Assembly: GCF_045209745.1 (NCBI RefSeq)
Contig: NZ_CP109273.1
Coordinates: forward strand, 3,720,001-3,784,000
Direction: 5' to 3'
Length of the DNA: 64,000 nucleotides
Source: Micromonospora sp045209745
GTDB taxonomy: Bacteria; Actinomycetota; Actinomycetes; Mycobacteriales; Micromonosporaceae
Position numbers and translations under genes: made by a program. This document shows positions 16,020-24,549 of this stretch, in pieces; position 1 is the first letter of the stretch; each line of letters opens with the position of its first letter. Under the pieces are notes generated by a model. It ran no database searches. It saw nothing but the letters and a program-made list of their open reading frames with translations, and had not been told where the DNA came from.

Positions 16020-16667
16020 ATGGCCCAGGCAGCGTTCGCGCCGGAGCCGGCGCCGCAGCACACCGAGCCGTCGTTCGACGTGCTTCGGTGGCACGACGAG
16101 CCGTGGACCGCGCAGCTCGCCCTCGACCTGTTGCCGGAGACCAACGGCCCCAAGGTTGAGGTCCTGAGCGGAAGCGTGATCGTGACACCACACGCGGGAA
16201 TCGATCATCAGTCGGTCGAGCGGGAATTGCCGTACGTGCTGCACCGCGCTGCGCGGAAGGCTGGGTTCTGGGTCTACCCGGAGATCAACGTCTTGTCTGG
16301 GGACGATCTTTTCATCCCGGATATCGCCGTGCTGCGTAACTCGGGTGGCGGCCGCACTACGGTTCCCATCGCCGAGGCGGTGTTGCTGGGAGAGATTGTT
16401 TCGCCGGGTAATCGGCGCAAGGACGTGATCGACCGGCCAAGGGAGTACGCCGCCGCCGGAGTGCCGTTCTTCCTTCGTGTGGACTTGCGCAACCGGGTGC
16501 CGACCATCGCCCTGTTCGAGCTGGTCGACGCGGAGTACCGGCCGCTCGCCGCCGCAGCGGCCGGGAGCACCTTCGCGATGCGCGAGCCGTTCGAGTTCGC
16601 CATCGACCCGGCGGAGCTGCTGGACGAGGAGGCGCCAACAGAGCCGCAGGCCGACGGCGAGGGCTGA
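16020..16667 (+). CDS. Uma2-family putative endonuclease (DUF820)
   Basis: 215 residues. Matches the Uma2/DUF820 family, which has a PD-(D/E)XK-like nuclease fold: KVEVLSGSVIVTPHAG, then DLFIPDIAVLRNS, then EIVSPGNRRKDVIDRPREYAAAGVPFFLRVD. The Asp of PDIAV, the Glu of EIVSP and a nearby Lys (RRKD) would form the active site. The family is hugely expanded in actinobacteria and cyanobacteria, sits near mobile DNA, and no role is established. It is 43 bp before dxr but probably separate. Confidence 0.85.
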   Translation: MAQAAFAPEPAPQHTEPSFDVLRWHDEPWTAQLALDLLPETNGPKVEVLSGSVIVTPHAGIDHQSVERELPYVLHRAARKAGFWVYPEINVLSGDDLFIPDIAVLRNSGGGRTTVPIAEAVLLGEIVSPGNRRKDVIDRPREYAAAGVPFFLRVDLRNRVPTIALFELVDAEYRPLAAAAAGSTFAMREPFEFAIDPAELLDEEAPTEPQADGEG

Positions 16668-16710
16668 GGCTCCCAGCGGGCGTTCAGTGACGGTGGGGGA
16701 GAATAGCCGC

Positions 16711-17922
16711 GTGACTTCCCCCCGCGACCTCGTCCTGCTCGGGTCCACCGGTTCGATCGGCACGCAGGCCATTGGCATCGTCCGGCGCAATCCGGACCGG
16801 TTCCGGGTGGTCGCGGTGGGTGCGGGCGGTGGCAACGTCGAGCTGCTCGCCGCGCAGGCCCTGGAGTTGGGCGTCGAGGCGGTCGGGGTGGCCAAGGCGT
16901 CCGCCGCGCAGGATCTCCAGCTCGCGTTCTACGCGGAGGCGAGCCGGCGGGGCTGGGCCACCGGCGACTTCAAGCTTCCCAAGATCGTGGCCGGTCCGGA
17001 CGCGATGACCGAGCTGGCCCAGTGGCCGTGCGACGTTGTGCTCAACGGTGTGGTCGGCTCGCTGGGCCTCGCTCCTACGCTGGCCGCGCTGGGTGCTGGT
17101 CGTACCCTCGCGTTGGCCAACAAGGAGTCGCTCGTGGCCGGCGGCCCGCTGGTCAAGGCTGCGGTGACGCGGCCGGGGCAGATCGTGCCGGTCGACTCGG
17201 AGCACTCGGCGCTGGCCCAGTGCCTGCGCTCCGGGACGCGCGGCGAGGTGCGTCGGCTGATCGTCACGGCCAGCGGCGGCCCGTTCCGGGGTCGGCAGCG
17301 CGACGAGTTGACGCAGGTCACACCCGAGCAGGCCCTCGCGCACCCGACCTGGAACATGGGGCCCGTCGTCACGATCAACTCGGCGACGATGGTCAACAAG
17401 GCCCTTGAGGTGATCGAGGCGCACGAGCTGTTCGACGTGCCGTACGCCGACATCACCGTCATGGTGCACCCGCAGTCGGTGATCCACTCGATGGTCGAGT
17501 TCGTCGACGGGTCGACGATCGCCCAGGCCAGCCCACCGGACATGCGGCTGCCGATCGCGTTGGGTATCGGCTGGCCGGACCGGGTGCCGGAGGCCGCCTC
17601 CGCCGTCGACTGGACGGCCGCGCACACCTGGGAGTTCGCGCCGCTCGACGACGAGGCGTTCCCGGCCGTCGCGCTGGCCAAGGCCGCCGGGGAGGCTGGG
17701 CGCTGCCGCCCGGCGATCTACAACGCGGCGAACGAGGAGTGTGTGGCGGCGTTCGTGGCGGGCCGGCTGCCGTTCCTCGGCATCGTCGACACCCTCGAAC
17801 GAGTGTTGGAGGAGGCTCCAGACTTCGACGAACCAGGTACCGTCGAGGACGTGCTCGCGGCCGAGTCGTGGGCGCGTGCGCATGCGCAGGAGATCATCGC
17901 GGGTTCGGTGGAAGGAGCTTGA
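16711..17922 (+). CDS. dxr: 1-deoxy-D-xylulose-5-phosphate reductoisomerase
   Basis: Converts DXP to MEP with NADPH, the committed step of the non-mevalonate isoprenoid pathway. 403 residues; NADPH-binding LLGSTGSIGTQAIGIV near residue 8, ANKESLVAGG, and the metal/substrate motifs VDSEHSALAQC and HPQSVIHSMVEF. GTG 16711 is preferred for its GGGGGA site 10 bp upstream. Its TGA overlaps the start of the protease gene, and ispG follows, a conserved dxr-protease-ispG operon. Confidence 0.97.
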   Translation: MTSPRDLVLLGSTGSIGTQAIGIVRRNPDRFRVVAVGAGGGNVELLAAQALELGVEAVGVAKASAAQDLQLAFYAEASRRGWATGDFKLPKIVAGPDAMTELAQWPCDVVLNGVVGSLGLAPTLAALGAGRTLALANKESLVAGGPLVKAAVTRPGQIVPVDSEHSALAQCLRSGTRGEVRRLIVTASGGPFRGRQRDELTQVTPEQALAHPTWNMGPVVTINSATMVNKALEVIEAHELFDVPYADITVMVHPQSVIHSMVEFVDGSTIAQASPPDMRLPIALGIGWPDRVPEAASAVDWTAAHTWEFAPLDDEAFPAVALAKAAGEAGRCRPAIYNAANEECVAAFVAGRLPFLGIVDTLERVLEEAPDFDEPGTVEDVLAAESWARAHAQEIIAGSVEGA

Positions 17923-19172
17923 TGTCGTACCTGCTCGGGGTGGTCCTCTTCGCCCTGGCCATCCTCATCTCGGTGAGCCTGCACGAGGCGGGTCACCTGC
18001 TGACCGCCAAGGCGTTCGGGATGAAGGTCACGAAGTACTTCGTCGGCTTCGGCCCCACCATCTGGTCCTTCAAGCGGGGTGAGACCGAGTACGGCCTCAA
18101 GGGAATCCCCCTCGGCGGCTTCTGCAAGATCGTCGGGATGACTCCGCAGGACGACGACGTCGAGCCGGGCGACGAGTCGCGGGTGATGTGGCGCTACCCG
18201 GTCTGGAAGCGAACGATCGTGATGGCCGCCGGGTCGATCACGCACTTCACGCTCGCCCTCGTCACGATCTGGATCCTCGCCGTCTCCGCCGGCCTGCCCA
18301 ACCCGGACTTCCCGACGACCGACACGCAGGCCCGCGAGGAGCCCGCGGTCATCCAGCTCAGCCAGTGCGTGGTGCCGGAAAATGCCGTGCGCGCGTGCAC
18401 GTCCGCCGACGCGGCCAGCCCGGCCGCCCAGGCGCAACTGCACAACGGTGACCGGATCACCTCGGTCAACGGCACCCCGATCGGCTCCTACGGCGACCTG
18501 CTCACCACGCTGCGCGCGCTCAAGCCGGGCGACACCGCGCAGATCGCGTACGTCCGCGACGGGCAGCCGGGCACCACCAGCACGGTGCTCGCGCAGACCC
18601 AGCGTCCGCCGCTGGACAACCCGACCGGCGCCGCCGCACCGGTGGCCGCCCTCGGCGTCGGCCTCGTGCCCACCACCCCCACCCGCGTGACGTACGGGCC
18701 GATCGGCGCCTTCGGCGCCACCGCCGACTTCACCGGTCAGCTGGCCGTCGGCACCGCCCAGGCGTTGCAGCGCCTCCCGCAGAAGGTCCCCGCCCTCTGG
18801 ACCGCCCTCACCGGCGGCGAGCGGGACGTCGACACCCCGATCAGCGTGGTCGGCGCCAGCCGACTCGGCGGCGAGGCCGTGGAGAACAACGCCTGGCTGG
18901 TCTTCTTCATGCTCTTCGTGTCGCTGAACTTCTTCATCGGCGTGTTCAACCTGCTGCCGCTGCTCCCGGTGGACGGCGGCCACATCGCCATCGCCTGGTA
19001 CGAACGGGCCCGCTCCTGGGTGTACGCGCGGATCGGCCGGGCCGACCCCGGCCGGGTGGACTACCTCAAACTGATGCCCTTCACGTACGTGGTGATCCTG
19101 ATCGGTGGCGCGTTCACGTTGCTGACGATCGCCGCGGACGTCGTCAACCCCATCACGCTCTTCTCAAGGTGA
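17922..19172 (+). CDS. rip1: Site-2 intramembrane metalloprotease (M50, RseP/Rip1-like)
   Basis: Membrane zinc protease that cuts anti-sigma factors and other membrane proteins in regulated intramembrane proteolysis. Active-site HEAGH at residues 21-25 in the first helix; PDZ domain in the central third (NGDRITSVNGTPIGSYGDLL); second zinc-ligand motif LLPLLPVDGGH near residue 350. 416 residues, usual for actinobacterial Rip1. ATG is inside the dxr stop (TGATG) with GAAGGAG upstream, so translational coupling is likely. Confidence 0.93.
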   Translation: MSYLLGVVLFALAILISVSLHEAGHLLTAKAFGMKVTKYFVGFGPTIWSFKRGETEYGLKGIPLGGFCKIVGMTPQDDDVEPGDESRVMWRYPVWKRTIVMAAGSITHFTLALVTIWILAVSAGLPNPDFPTTDTQAREEPAVIQLSQCVVPENAVRACTSADAASPAAQAQLHNGDRITSVNGTPIGSYGDLLTTLRALKPGDTAQIAYVRDGQPGTTSTVLAQTQRPPLDNPTGAAAPVAALGVGLVPTTPTRVTYGPIGAFGATADFTGQLAVGTAQALQRLPQKVPALWTALTGGERDVDTPISVVGASRLGGEAVENNAWLVFFMLFVSLNFFIGVFNLLPLLPVDGGHIAIAWYERARSWVYARIGRADPGRVDYLKLMPFTYVVILIGGAFTLLTIAADVVNPITLFSR

Positions 19173-19181
19173 GTGCCTGAA

Positions 19182-20354
19182 GTGACCGCTATCAGTCTCG
19201 GTATGCCCGCCGTGCCGCCCCCGCCGCTCGCTCCTCGTCGGGCCAGCCGCCAGATCATGGTTGGTTCGGTGCCGGTCGGTGGCGGTGCGCCGGTGTCCGT
19301 GCAGTCGATGACCACGACCCTCACCTCCGACGTCAACGCCACCCTTCAGCAGATCGCCGAGCTGACCGCGTCCGGCTGCCAGATCGTCCGGGTGGCCGTG
19401 CCGTCCCAGGACGACGTCGAGGCGCTGCCGGCGATCGCCAAGAAGTCGCAGATCCCGGTGATCGCGGACATCCACTTCCAGCCCAGGTACGTCTTCGCCG
19501 CGATCGACGCCGGCTGCGCGGCGGTCCGGGTCAACCCGGGCAACATCCGCCAGTTCGACGACAAGGTCAAGGAGATCGCGGCAGCGGCCTCCGCCACCGG
19601 TACGCCGATCCGGATCGGTGTCAACGCTGGCTCGCTGGACAAGCGGCTGCTGGCCAAGCACGGCAAGGCCACCGCCGAGGCGCTCGTCGAGTCGGCGCTG
19701 TGGGAGTGCTCGCTGTTCGAGGAGCACGGCTTCCGCGACATCAAAATTTCCGTCAAGCACAACGACCCGGTCGTGATGATCCGGGCGTACCGGCAGCTCG
19801 CCGAGCAGTGCGACTACCCGCTGCATCTCGGCGTCACCGAGGCCGGCCCGGCCTTCCAGGGCACCATCAAGTCGGCGGTCGCCTTCGGTGCCCTGCTCGC
19901 CGAGGGGATCGGCGACACCATCCGGGTGTCGCTGTCCGCCCCGCCGGTCGAGGAGATCAAGGTCGGCAACCAGATCCTGGAGTCGCTCGGCCTGCGCGAG
20001 CGGGGCCTGGAGATCGTCTCCTGCCCGTCCTGCGGGCGGGCCCAGGTAGACGTCTACAAGCTCGCCGAGGAGGTCACCGCCGGTCTGGAAGGGCTGCCGG
20101 TGCCGCTGCGTGTGGCCGTGATGGGCTGCGTCGTCAACGGTCCGGGCGAGGCCCGCGAGGCCGACCTCGGTGTCGCCTCCGGCAACGGCAAGGGCCAGAT
20201 CTTCGTGAAGGGCAAGGTCGTCAAGACGGTGCCCGAGGCGCAGATCGTGGAGACGCTGATCGAGGAGGCACTGCGGATCGCCGACGAGATGGGCGCCGAG
20301 CTTCCCGAGGAGCTGCGCGGGCTGGTCACCGGCCCGACCGTCACCGTGCACTGA
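19182..20354 (+). CDS. ispG: (E)-4-hydroxy-3-methylbut-2-enyl-diphosphate synthase
   Basis: 4Fe-4S enzyme making HMBPP from MEcPP, the penultimate step of the MEP pathway. 390 residues; VSVQSMTTT, NIRQFDDKVKEI and the cluster ligands in SCPSCGR and MGCVVNGPGEA are all present. GTG 19182 has AAGGTGAG 8 bp upstream and is preferred over GTG 19173. It is third in the dxr-rip1-ispG operon and is followed by a strong terminator. Confidence 0.97.
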   Translation: MTAISLGMPAVPPPPLAPRRASRQIMVGSVPVGGGAPVSVQSMTTTLTSDVNATLQQIAELTASGCQIVRVAVPSQDDVEALPAIAKKSQIPVIADIHFQPRYVFAAIDAGCAAVRVNPGNIRQFDDKVKEIAAAASATGTPIRIGVNAGSLDKRLLAKHGKATAEALVESALWECSLFEEHGFRDIKISVKHNDPVVMIRAYRQLAEQCDYPLHLGVTEAGPAFQGTIKSAVAFGALLAEGIGDTIRVSLSAPPVEEIKVGNQILESLGLRERGLEIVSCPSCGRAQVDVYKLAEEVTAGLEGLPVPLRVAVMGCVVNGPGEAREADLGVASGNGKGQIFVKGKVVKTVPEAQIVETLIEEALRIADEMGAELPEELRGLVTGPTVTVH

Positions 20355-20369
20355 TCCTGTTCCGTACGT

Positions 20370-20405
20370 GAAAGCGGCCGTTCCCCTACGGGAACGGCCG
20401 CTTTC
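20370..20405 (+). terminator. Terminator after ispG
   Basis: Perfect 16-bp arms GAAAGCGGCCGTTCCC and GGGAACGGCCGCTTTC with a CTAC loop. It lies between convergent ispG and the PadR gene and could stop transcription from both sides. Confidence 0.88.
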
Positions 20406-20442
20406 GTTGTGTCCCGGCCCGCCGGTGCGGTGCGGCCTGGCG

Positions 20443-21039
20443 TCACTCGGATTCGGCGAGAATCGCGTACAGCTTGCGTCGGGTCTCGTCGAGCACCTGG
20501 GCGGCGCGCTCGCGCTGGTCGTCGGTGCCGTTCGTCATCACCTGGCGCAGGGCGTTCATCGCCTGGGCGCCGGAGTCGCGGATGCCGTGCCAGCTGCTCA
20601 CCGTGCCCTGGGCGACGTCCGCCCAGGGCGGGGTCTGCGCGGCCTCGGTGGCCTCCGCCTGACCTGCCTCGGTGACCGTGAACCGCTTCCGCCCACCGCT
20701 GGACTCCTCCGTGCTGGCGACGATCACGCCCTCGTCCTCCAGTAGCTGGAGGGTGGGGTAGATCGAGCCCGGGCTCGGCCGCCACGCACCGCCGGTGCGG
20801 GAGTCGATCTCCTGGATCATCTCGTAGCCGTGCATCGGCCGCTCGGTGAGCAGGGCCAGCACGGCGCCCCGGACGTTGGGGCGTCGACCTCGACCGCGTC
20901 CACGGCCTCGGCCGCCCCAGGGGCCGCCGTGTCCGTGCTCGTGGCCATGGCCGCCATGGGGACCGGGCGGAACCGGCGGGAAGCCGAACCCACGCATCCG
21001 GGCCTCGTGCATCGGGTGGTGCTGTCGATGGAACCTCAT
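20443..21039 (-). CDS. PadR-family transcriptional regulator
   Basis: 198 residues from ATG 21039, which follows GAGGAGGAACCCG. The first 60 residues are a His/Gly/Arg-rich tail (GGHGHEHGHGG, GRGRGRGRR) that may bind metal or nucleic acid. Then comes the PadR winged helix (RGAVLALLTERPMHGYEMIQEI...SPGSIYPTLQLLEDEG) and a C-terminal dimerisation helix. It is divergent from an MFS transporter with a 30-bp dyad between them, the usual arrangement of a repressor and its exporter. Confidence 0.88.
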   Translation of the reverse strand: MRFHRQHHPMHEARMRGFGFPPVPPGPHGGHGHEHGHGGPWGGRGRGRGRGRRPNVRGAVLALLTERPMHGYEMIQEIDSRTGGAWRPSPGSIYPTLQLLEDEGVIVASTEESSGGRKRFTVTEAGQAEATEAAQTPPWADVAQGTVSSWHGIRDSGAQAMNALRQVMTNGTDDQRERAAQVLDETRRKLYAILAESE

Positions 21040-21068
21040 CGGGTTCCTCCTCTCGCCGTACTGTCGCT

Positions 21069-21098
21069 GATGCATCGACGATATATCGGCAATGCATC
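21069..21098. promoter_or_regulatory. 30-bp dyad operator, PadR/MFS divergent region
   Basis: GATGCAT and ATGCATC arms are exactly centred on the palindrome CGATATATCG (21079-21088). The symmetric design and AT-rich core fit a PadR dimer site that would repress both divergent genes. Confidence 0.65.
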
Positions 21099-21139
21099 GT
21101 CGACAACCCCCTTGTTTATAAACCGTACGTACGTCTTGC

Positions 21140-21152
21140 TAGGGTGTCGATC
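21140..21152 (+). promoter_or_regulatory. -10 element of the MFS gene (likely leaderless)
   Basis: TAGGGT at 21140-21145 lies 7 bp before the ATG and there is no Shine-Dalgarno, so the mRNA probably starts at or near the start codon. A CGTACGTACG palindrome sits just upstream at 21124-21133. Confidence 0.45.
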
Positions 21153-22376
21153 ATGCGCCTGCTTCCTCCGCCGGGCCCGGCCCGGGTCCTCACCCTCGGC
21201 ACCCTGGTCAAAACCGTCGGGCGTGGGCTGTGGCTCGTTGCCAGCGCGCTCTTCCTCACCCGATCGATCGGCCTGTCGGCGACCCAGGTGGGCATCGGGC
21301 TGACCATCTCGGCGCTGGTCGGTGTACTGGCCAGCACACCGAGCGGCTACCTGGCCGACCGCGTCGGCCCACGCGGCGTGCAGATCGGCGCGCTGTTCGC
21401 CGCCGGGATGTTGACCACCGGCCTGATCGCCGTCCGCTCGTTCCCCACGTTCGTGCTGGTGGGAGCCGCTACGGCACTCGCCGACGCGATCGAGCGCGGC
21501 GCCCGGGGCGCGCTGATCGCCGGAGCGATCCCGGCCGACCAGCGGGTACGCACCCGCGCCTACCTCCGGGCCACCACCAACGTCGGGATCTCCGTCGGCG
21601 CCGTCCTCGGCGGCTTCGCCATCGCCGCCGACACCCGCACCGGGTACGTCGCGCTGATCCTGGCCGCGGCGGCGGCGTCAATGGCCGCAGCGGCGATCTT
21701 CCTCCGACTGCCCACCGTCGCCCCGGTCGCCGCCCCGACGCACGGCCCCCGGCTGATCGCCCTGCGGGACCGCCCCTTCCTCGCTTTCACCCTGGTCGAC
21801 GGGCTGATGTCCATGCACTTCAGCCTGCTCACCATCGCCCTGCCGCTGTGGATTGCCGGGCACACCCGGGCACCCGCCTGGATGATCTCCGCGTTGACGC
21901 TGGTCAACACCGTGCTGGTGGTGCTCCTCCAGGTACGCGCCGCGGGTAGCGCCGCCACCCTGCCCGGAGCCGCCCGCGCCGCCCGTCGAGCGGGCGTGGC
22001 CATCGCTCTGGCCTGCGTACTCTTCGCCGCCAGCGGCGCGCTGCCCACGGCCGGTGCCATCGGCCTGCTCGCCTGCGGGTCGCTCGCCCACGTGACCGGG
22101 GAGCTGTGGCACTCCGCCGCCGGCTGGGGGATCTCCTTCGGGCTGGCGCCAGCAAACGCCCAGGGGCAGTACCAGGGGGCGTACGGCATGGGCTACGAAC
22201 TGGGCAAGATGCTCGCGCCGGTGCTGGTCACCAGCCTCGCGCTCGGCTGGGGCGTACCGGGCTGGCTTGTGCTCGGTGCCCTGTTTCTCCTGCTCGGGGC
22301 CCTGGTGCCCCCCGTCGTCCGGTGGGCCGGACGGACCCGGCCGATCAGCGAGCCCGCAGAGCCGGTGACCGTTTGA
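21153..22376 (+). CDS. MFS transporter
   Basis: 407 residues with about 12 hydrophobic helices. The loop after helix 2 (SGYLADRVGPRGVQIGA) matches the MFS GxLaDrxGrr signature. No substrate specificity can be read; the divergent PadR regulator suggests drug or toxic-compound efflux. Typical codon use. Followed 57 bp later by the GNAT gene. Confidence 0.85.
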   Translation: MRLLPPPGPARVLTLGTLVKTVGRGLWLVASALFLTRSIGLSATQVGIGLTISALVGVLASTPSGYLADRVGPRGVQIGALFAAGMLTTGLIAVRSFPTFVLVGAATALADAIERGARGALIAGAIPADQRVRTRAYLRATTNVGISVGAVLGGFAIAADTRTGYVALILAAAAASMAAAAIFLRLPTVAPVAAPTHGPRLIALRDRPFLAFTLVDGLMSMHFSLLTIALPLWIAGHTRAPAWMISALTLVNTVLVVLLQVRAAGSAATLPGAARAARRAGVAIALACVLFAASGALPTAGAIGLLACGSLAHVTGELWHSAAGWGISFGLAPANAQGQYQGAYGMGYELGKMLAPVLVTSLALGWGVPGWLVLGALFLLLGALVPPVVRWAGRTRPISEPAEPVTV

Positions 22377-22420
22377 AAGCGGCCTCGTCACTCGACCGGC
22401 GGAGCGGGGGGTCGATCTGG

Positions 22421-22433
22421 CAGGCTGGTGGTC
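22421..22433 (+). promoter_or_regulatory. -10 element of the DUF4081 GNAT gene
   Basis: CAGGCT ends 7 bp before the GTG at 22434 and no ribosome-binding site is present, consistent with a leaderless transcript. Confidence 0.4.
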
Positions 22434-23273
22434 GTGCTGACGGTGCCGGTACGACAACTGGGGGAATCGGAGCGCCGCGCGGTCGAGCGACTGCTCGACC
22501 ATGACCCGTTCGCGGGCGCGCAGGTCGCCGAGCGCATCGCCGCGCGCGGACTCTCCTGGTGGCGGGCCGAGGGCAGGATCCTGGGGTACGGCACTCGGCG
22601 CAATCTGGAATCGCTCTGCTGGCTCGGCGGCAACCTGACCCCGGTGCTGGCGACCGACGCCGCGGTGGCCGCCTTCGCCGACCTCCTCGCCGGCGAGGAA
22701 CGGCTCTGCTCCTCCATCGTCGGCCGGGCAGATGCCGTCCTCGGGCTGTGGGACCGGCTCTCCGACACCTGGGGGCCAGCCCGAGACGTCCGCCCCAACC
22801 AGCCACTGCTCGCCGCCGACACCCTGCCGTCCGTACCGGCCGACCCGGAGGTCCGCCAGGTCCGCTCCGGCGAGGTCGATCGGCTCTTCCCAGCGGCGGT
22901 GGCCATGTACACCGAGGAGGTCGGCGTCTCCCCACTGGCCGAGGACGCCGGGCGCAGCTACCGCCGGCGGGTCAACGACCTGGTCCGAGCCGGTCGGGCG
23001 TACGCCCGCTTCGTCGACGGCAAGGTCGTGTTCAAGGCCGAGCTGGCCGTGGTGACCAAGCGGACGGCGCAGGTCCAGGGCGTCTGGGTGGCACCGGAGT
23101 GGCGGGGCCGAGGGATAGCCACCGCCGCCATGGCAGCCGTGGTCCGCGACGCGCTGCTGCGGGTCGCTCCCACGGTCAGCCTCTATGTCAACGACTTCAA
23201 CCTCCCGGCCCGCAGGGTCTACGAACGCTGCGGTTTCCAGCCGATCGGCACCCTCGCCACGGTCCTCTTCTGA
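22434..23273 (+). CDS. GNAT family N-acetyltransferase with DUF4081 domain
   Basis: 279 residues. N-terminal DUF4081 region (VRQLGESERRAVERLLDHDPFAGAQVAERI) and C-terminal GNAT domain with acetyl-CoA motif VWVAPEWRGRGIATAAMAAVV and YVNDFNLPARRVYERCGF. An equivalent gene (Rv2867c in M. tuberculosis) sits right after ispG, so this is a conserved neighbour of the MEP operon, here split from it by the PadR/MFS insertion. Substrate unknown. Confidence 0.88.
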   Translation: MLTVPVRQLGESERRAVERLLDHDPFAGAQVAERIAARGLSWWRAEGRILGYGTRRNLESLCWLGGNLTPVLATDAAVAAFADLLAGEERLCSSIVGRADAVLGLWDRLSDTWGPARDVRPNQPLLAADTLPSVPADPEVRQVRSGEVDRLFPAAVAMYTEEVGVSPLAEDAGRSYRRRVNDLVRAGRAYARFVDGKVVFKAELAVVTKRTAQVQGVWVAPEWRGRGIATAAMAAVVRDALLRVAPTVSLYVNDFNLPARRVYERCGFQPIGTLATVLF

Positions 23274-23453
23274 CCGTTGCCTGCTGGCGTTGGCTGCGGG
23301 CCTTTGGCTGCTGACCTCTGGGGCGCTGGGCGAAGGCTGTTCGCTGCTGGGCGCGAGGTCTGCGTGCCGGTGGTCGTGGCGCAGTTGCCCCGCTGCCCCG
23401 CTGCCGCGTGCTGCCTGCCAGCGCTGAACCCGGCCGCTTCGCAGCGGACCTGC

Positions 23454-23502
23454 AGATCTTGGACACTTACCGTTCAGGGGTAACGGAAACTGTCCAAGGT
23501 CT
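23454..23502. repeat. Intergenic inverted repeat with CTTGGACA arms
   Basis: AGATCTTGGACA and TGTCCAAGGTCT pair with one mismatch; inside them CCGTT and AACGG pair again around CAGGGG. The remaining part of 23274-23598 is non-coding and GC-rich, with no other feature than the terminator at 23533. Confidence 0.75.
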
Positions 23503-23532
23503 TTACGATCTTCGTGACCGGACGCGGAAACG

Positions 23533-23571
23533 CCGCTGGCCGGCATCCCGGGTGGGGGTGCCGGCCAGCGG
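23533..23571 (-). terminator. Terminator of the secreted transglycosylase-like gene
   Basis: Perfect 13-bp arms CCGCTGGCCGGCA and TGCCGGCCAGCGG, 28 bp past the stop codon on the minus strand. Confidence 0.8.
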
Positions 23572-23598
23572 TCGGTGTCGTGCGGGTCGTGCGGTGGG

Positions 23599-24186
23599 TC
23601 AGCTGTTCCAGTGCTGGGCGACGAGGTCGGCGGCCTGCTGCTCCCACTGGGCGTAGGCGTCGGGGTAGGCGGAGACCTGGACGGTCTGCGCGGCCTTGGT
23701 CAGGGGCATGTCCTGCCACCCGTCAACCTGCTTCAGGCCCTTGAGGAACGCGGTGGTGGAGTACTCGGGGTCGGTGATCTGCTCCGGGGTACCCCAACCC
23801 GAGCTCGGGCGCTGCTGGAACAGGCCCAGCGAGTCGTGGTCGTTGCGGTCGCCGAGGTGGCCCAGGTTCTCCAGCTTCGACTCCTGGAAACTCGTCGCGA
23901 TGGAGATGACCGCGGCGCGTTCGGGCAGACCGGCCTTCTTCGTGGCGGCGATGATCGCCTTGACGTTCGCGGTCTGCTCGTCGTTGAGGGGGATCCGGGA
24001 CTGCTCACCCTGGGTGCCGTGCGGGATCAGCTTGCTGGTGTCGGGCTTGTCAGCCTGCACCGCGACGGCGGCGGGCTTGCCCTCGACCGGGTTGGCGGCG
24101 TGGGCGGCGATCGGGCCGGCGAAGACGCCACCGGCGAACGCGAGACCAGCAACAGACAACACGCTCTTACGAATGATCGTGTTCAT
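23599..24186 (-). CDS. Secreted transglycosylase-like protein
   Basis: 195 residues from an ATG with GAAGGAG upstream. Signal peptide about 30 residues (MNTIIRKSVLSVAGLAFAGG, cut after AHA). The mature part has AAVISIATSFQESKLENLGH, where the Glu of QES matches the catalytic Glu of lysozyme-like transglycosylases, then SLGLFQQRPSSGWGTPEQITDP, as in SLT-type GLFQI motifs. Similar small secreted proteins are widespread in actinomycetes and are sometimes misannotated as metal transporters. Peptidoglycan cleavage is inferred. It is preceded by three SigR-type promoter matches. Confidence 0.75.
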   Translation of the reverse strand: MNTIIRKSVLSVAGLAFAGGVFAGPIAAHAANPVEGKPAAVAVQADKPDTSKLIPHGTQGEQSRIPLNDEQTANVKAIIAATKKAGLPERAAVISIATSFQESKLENLGHLGDRNDHDSLGLFQQRPSSGWGTPEQITDPEYSTTAFLKGLKQVDGWQDMPLTKAAQTVQVSAYPDAYAQWEQQAADLVAQHWNS

Positions 24187-24212
24187 GAGGGTTAGCTCCT
24201 TCGGGGGTAAGG

Positions 24213-24249
24213 ACACCCGCTCACCGATGGGGGTCGGCGGTGCGGGTGT
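24213..24249 (-). promoter_or_regulatory. Leader hairpin of the transglycosylase-like gene
   Basis: ACACCCGC and GCGGGTGT pair around an inner CACCG/CGGTG stem, in the leader 27 bp before the start codon. It does not match the c-di-AMP (ydaO) riboswitch often found before such genes, so its role is unknown. Confidence 0.45.
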
Positions 24250-24370
24250 GAGCACCTCGTCCGGCGCTGCACATACAAGGGGGGAAAGTCTGCGGGGTGG
24301 GCGCCTACGGTTGCTCGGCGTCGGGGTCGGCGGCCTACGGGCGGGGGCTCGTGGGCGCCGGGTTCGTGTG

Positions 24371-24397
24371 TAACGACCGGGGGGCCGGGGGCATTCC
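24371..24397 (-). promoter_or_regulatory. SigR-type promoter match, proximal
   Basis: On the minus strand reads GGAAT, 18 bp, GTTA. The Streptomyces SigR (redox ECF sigma) consensus is GGAAT-N18-GTT. It is nearest to the gene, about 185 bp upstream of its start. Confidence 0.6.
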
Positions 24398-24461
24398 GGG
24401 GGTGGCCCATCCATCGGCACCCTCATGGAGGCGGTGGCCGGGTGGTCGTTCGTGGGGACTG

Positions 24462-24488
24462 CAACGACCGGGCGGGGCCCGGCATTCC
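24462..24488 (-). promoter_or_regulatory. SigR-type promoter match, middle
   Basis: GGAAT, 18 bp, GTTG on the minus strand, an exact SigR consensus. It is 91 bp from the proximal copy. Confidence 0.6.
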
Positions 24489-24549
24489 AACCCCGGGGGC
24501 CCCGGGGGGTGGGGTGGCGGGCCGGTGGTGCTGCGATCGTCAGGGTATG

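Noticed and set aside
24187..24370. c-di-AMP riboswitch before the transglycosylase-like gene
   Set aside because: Expected because such genes often have one, but the conserved ydaO core segments are not visible; only a simple hairpin is.
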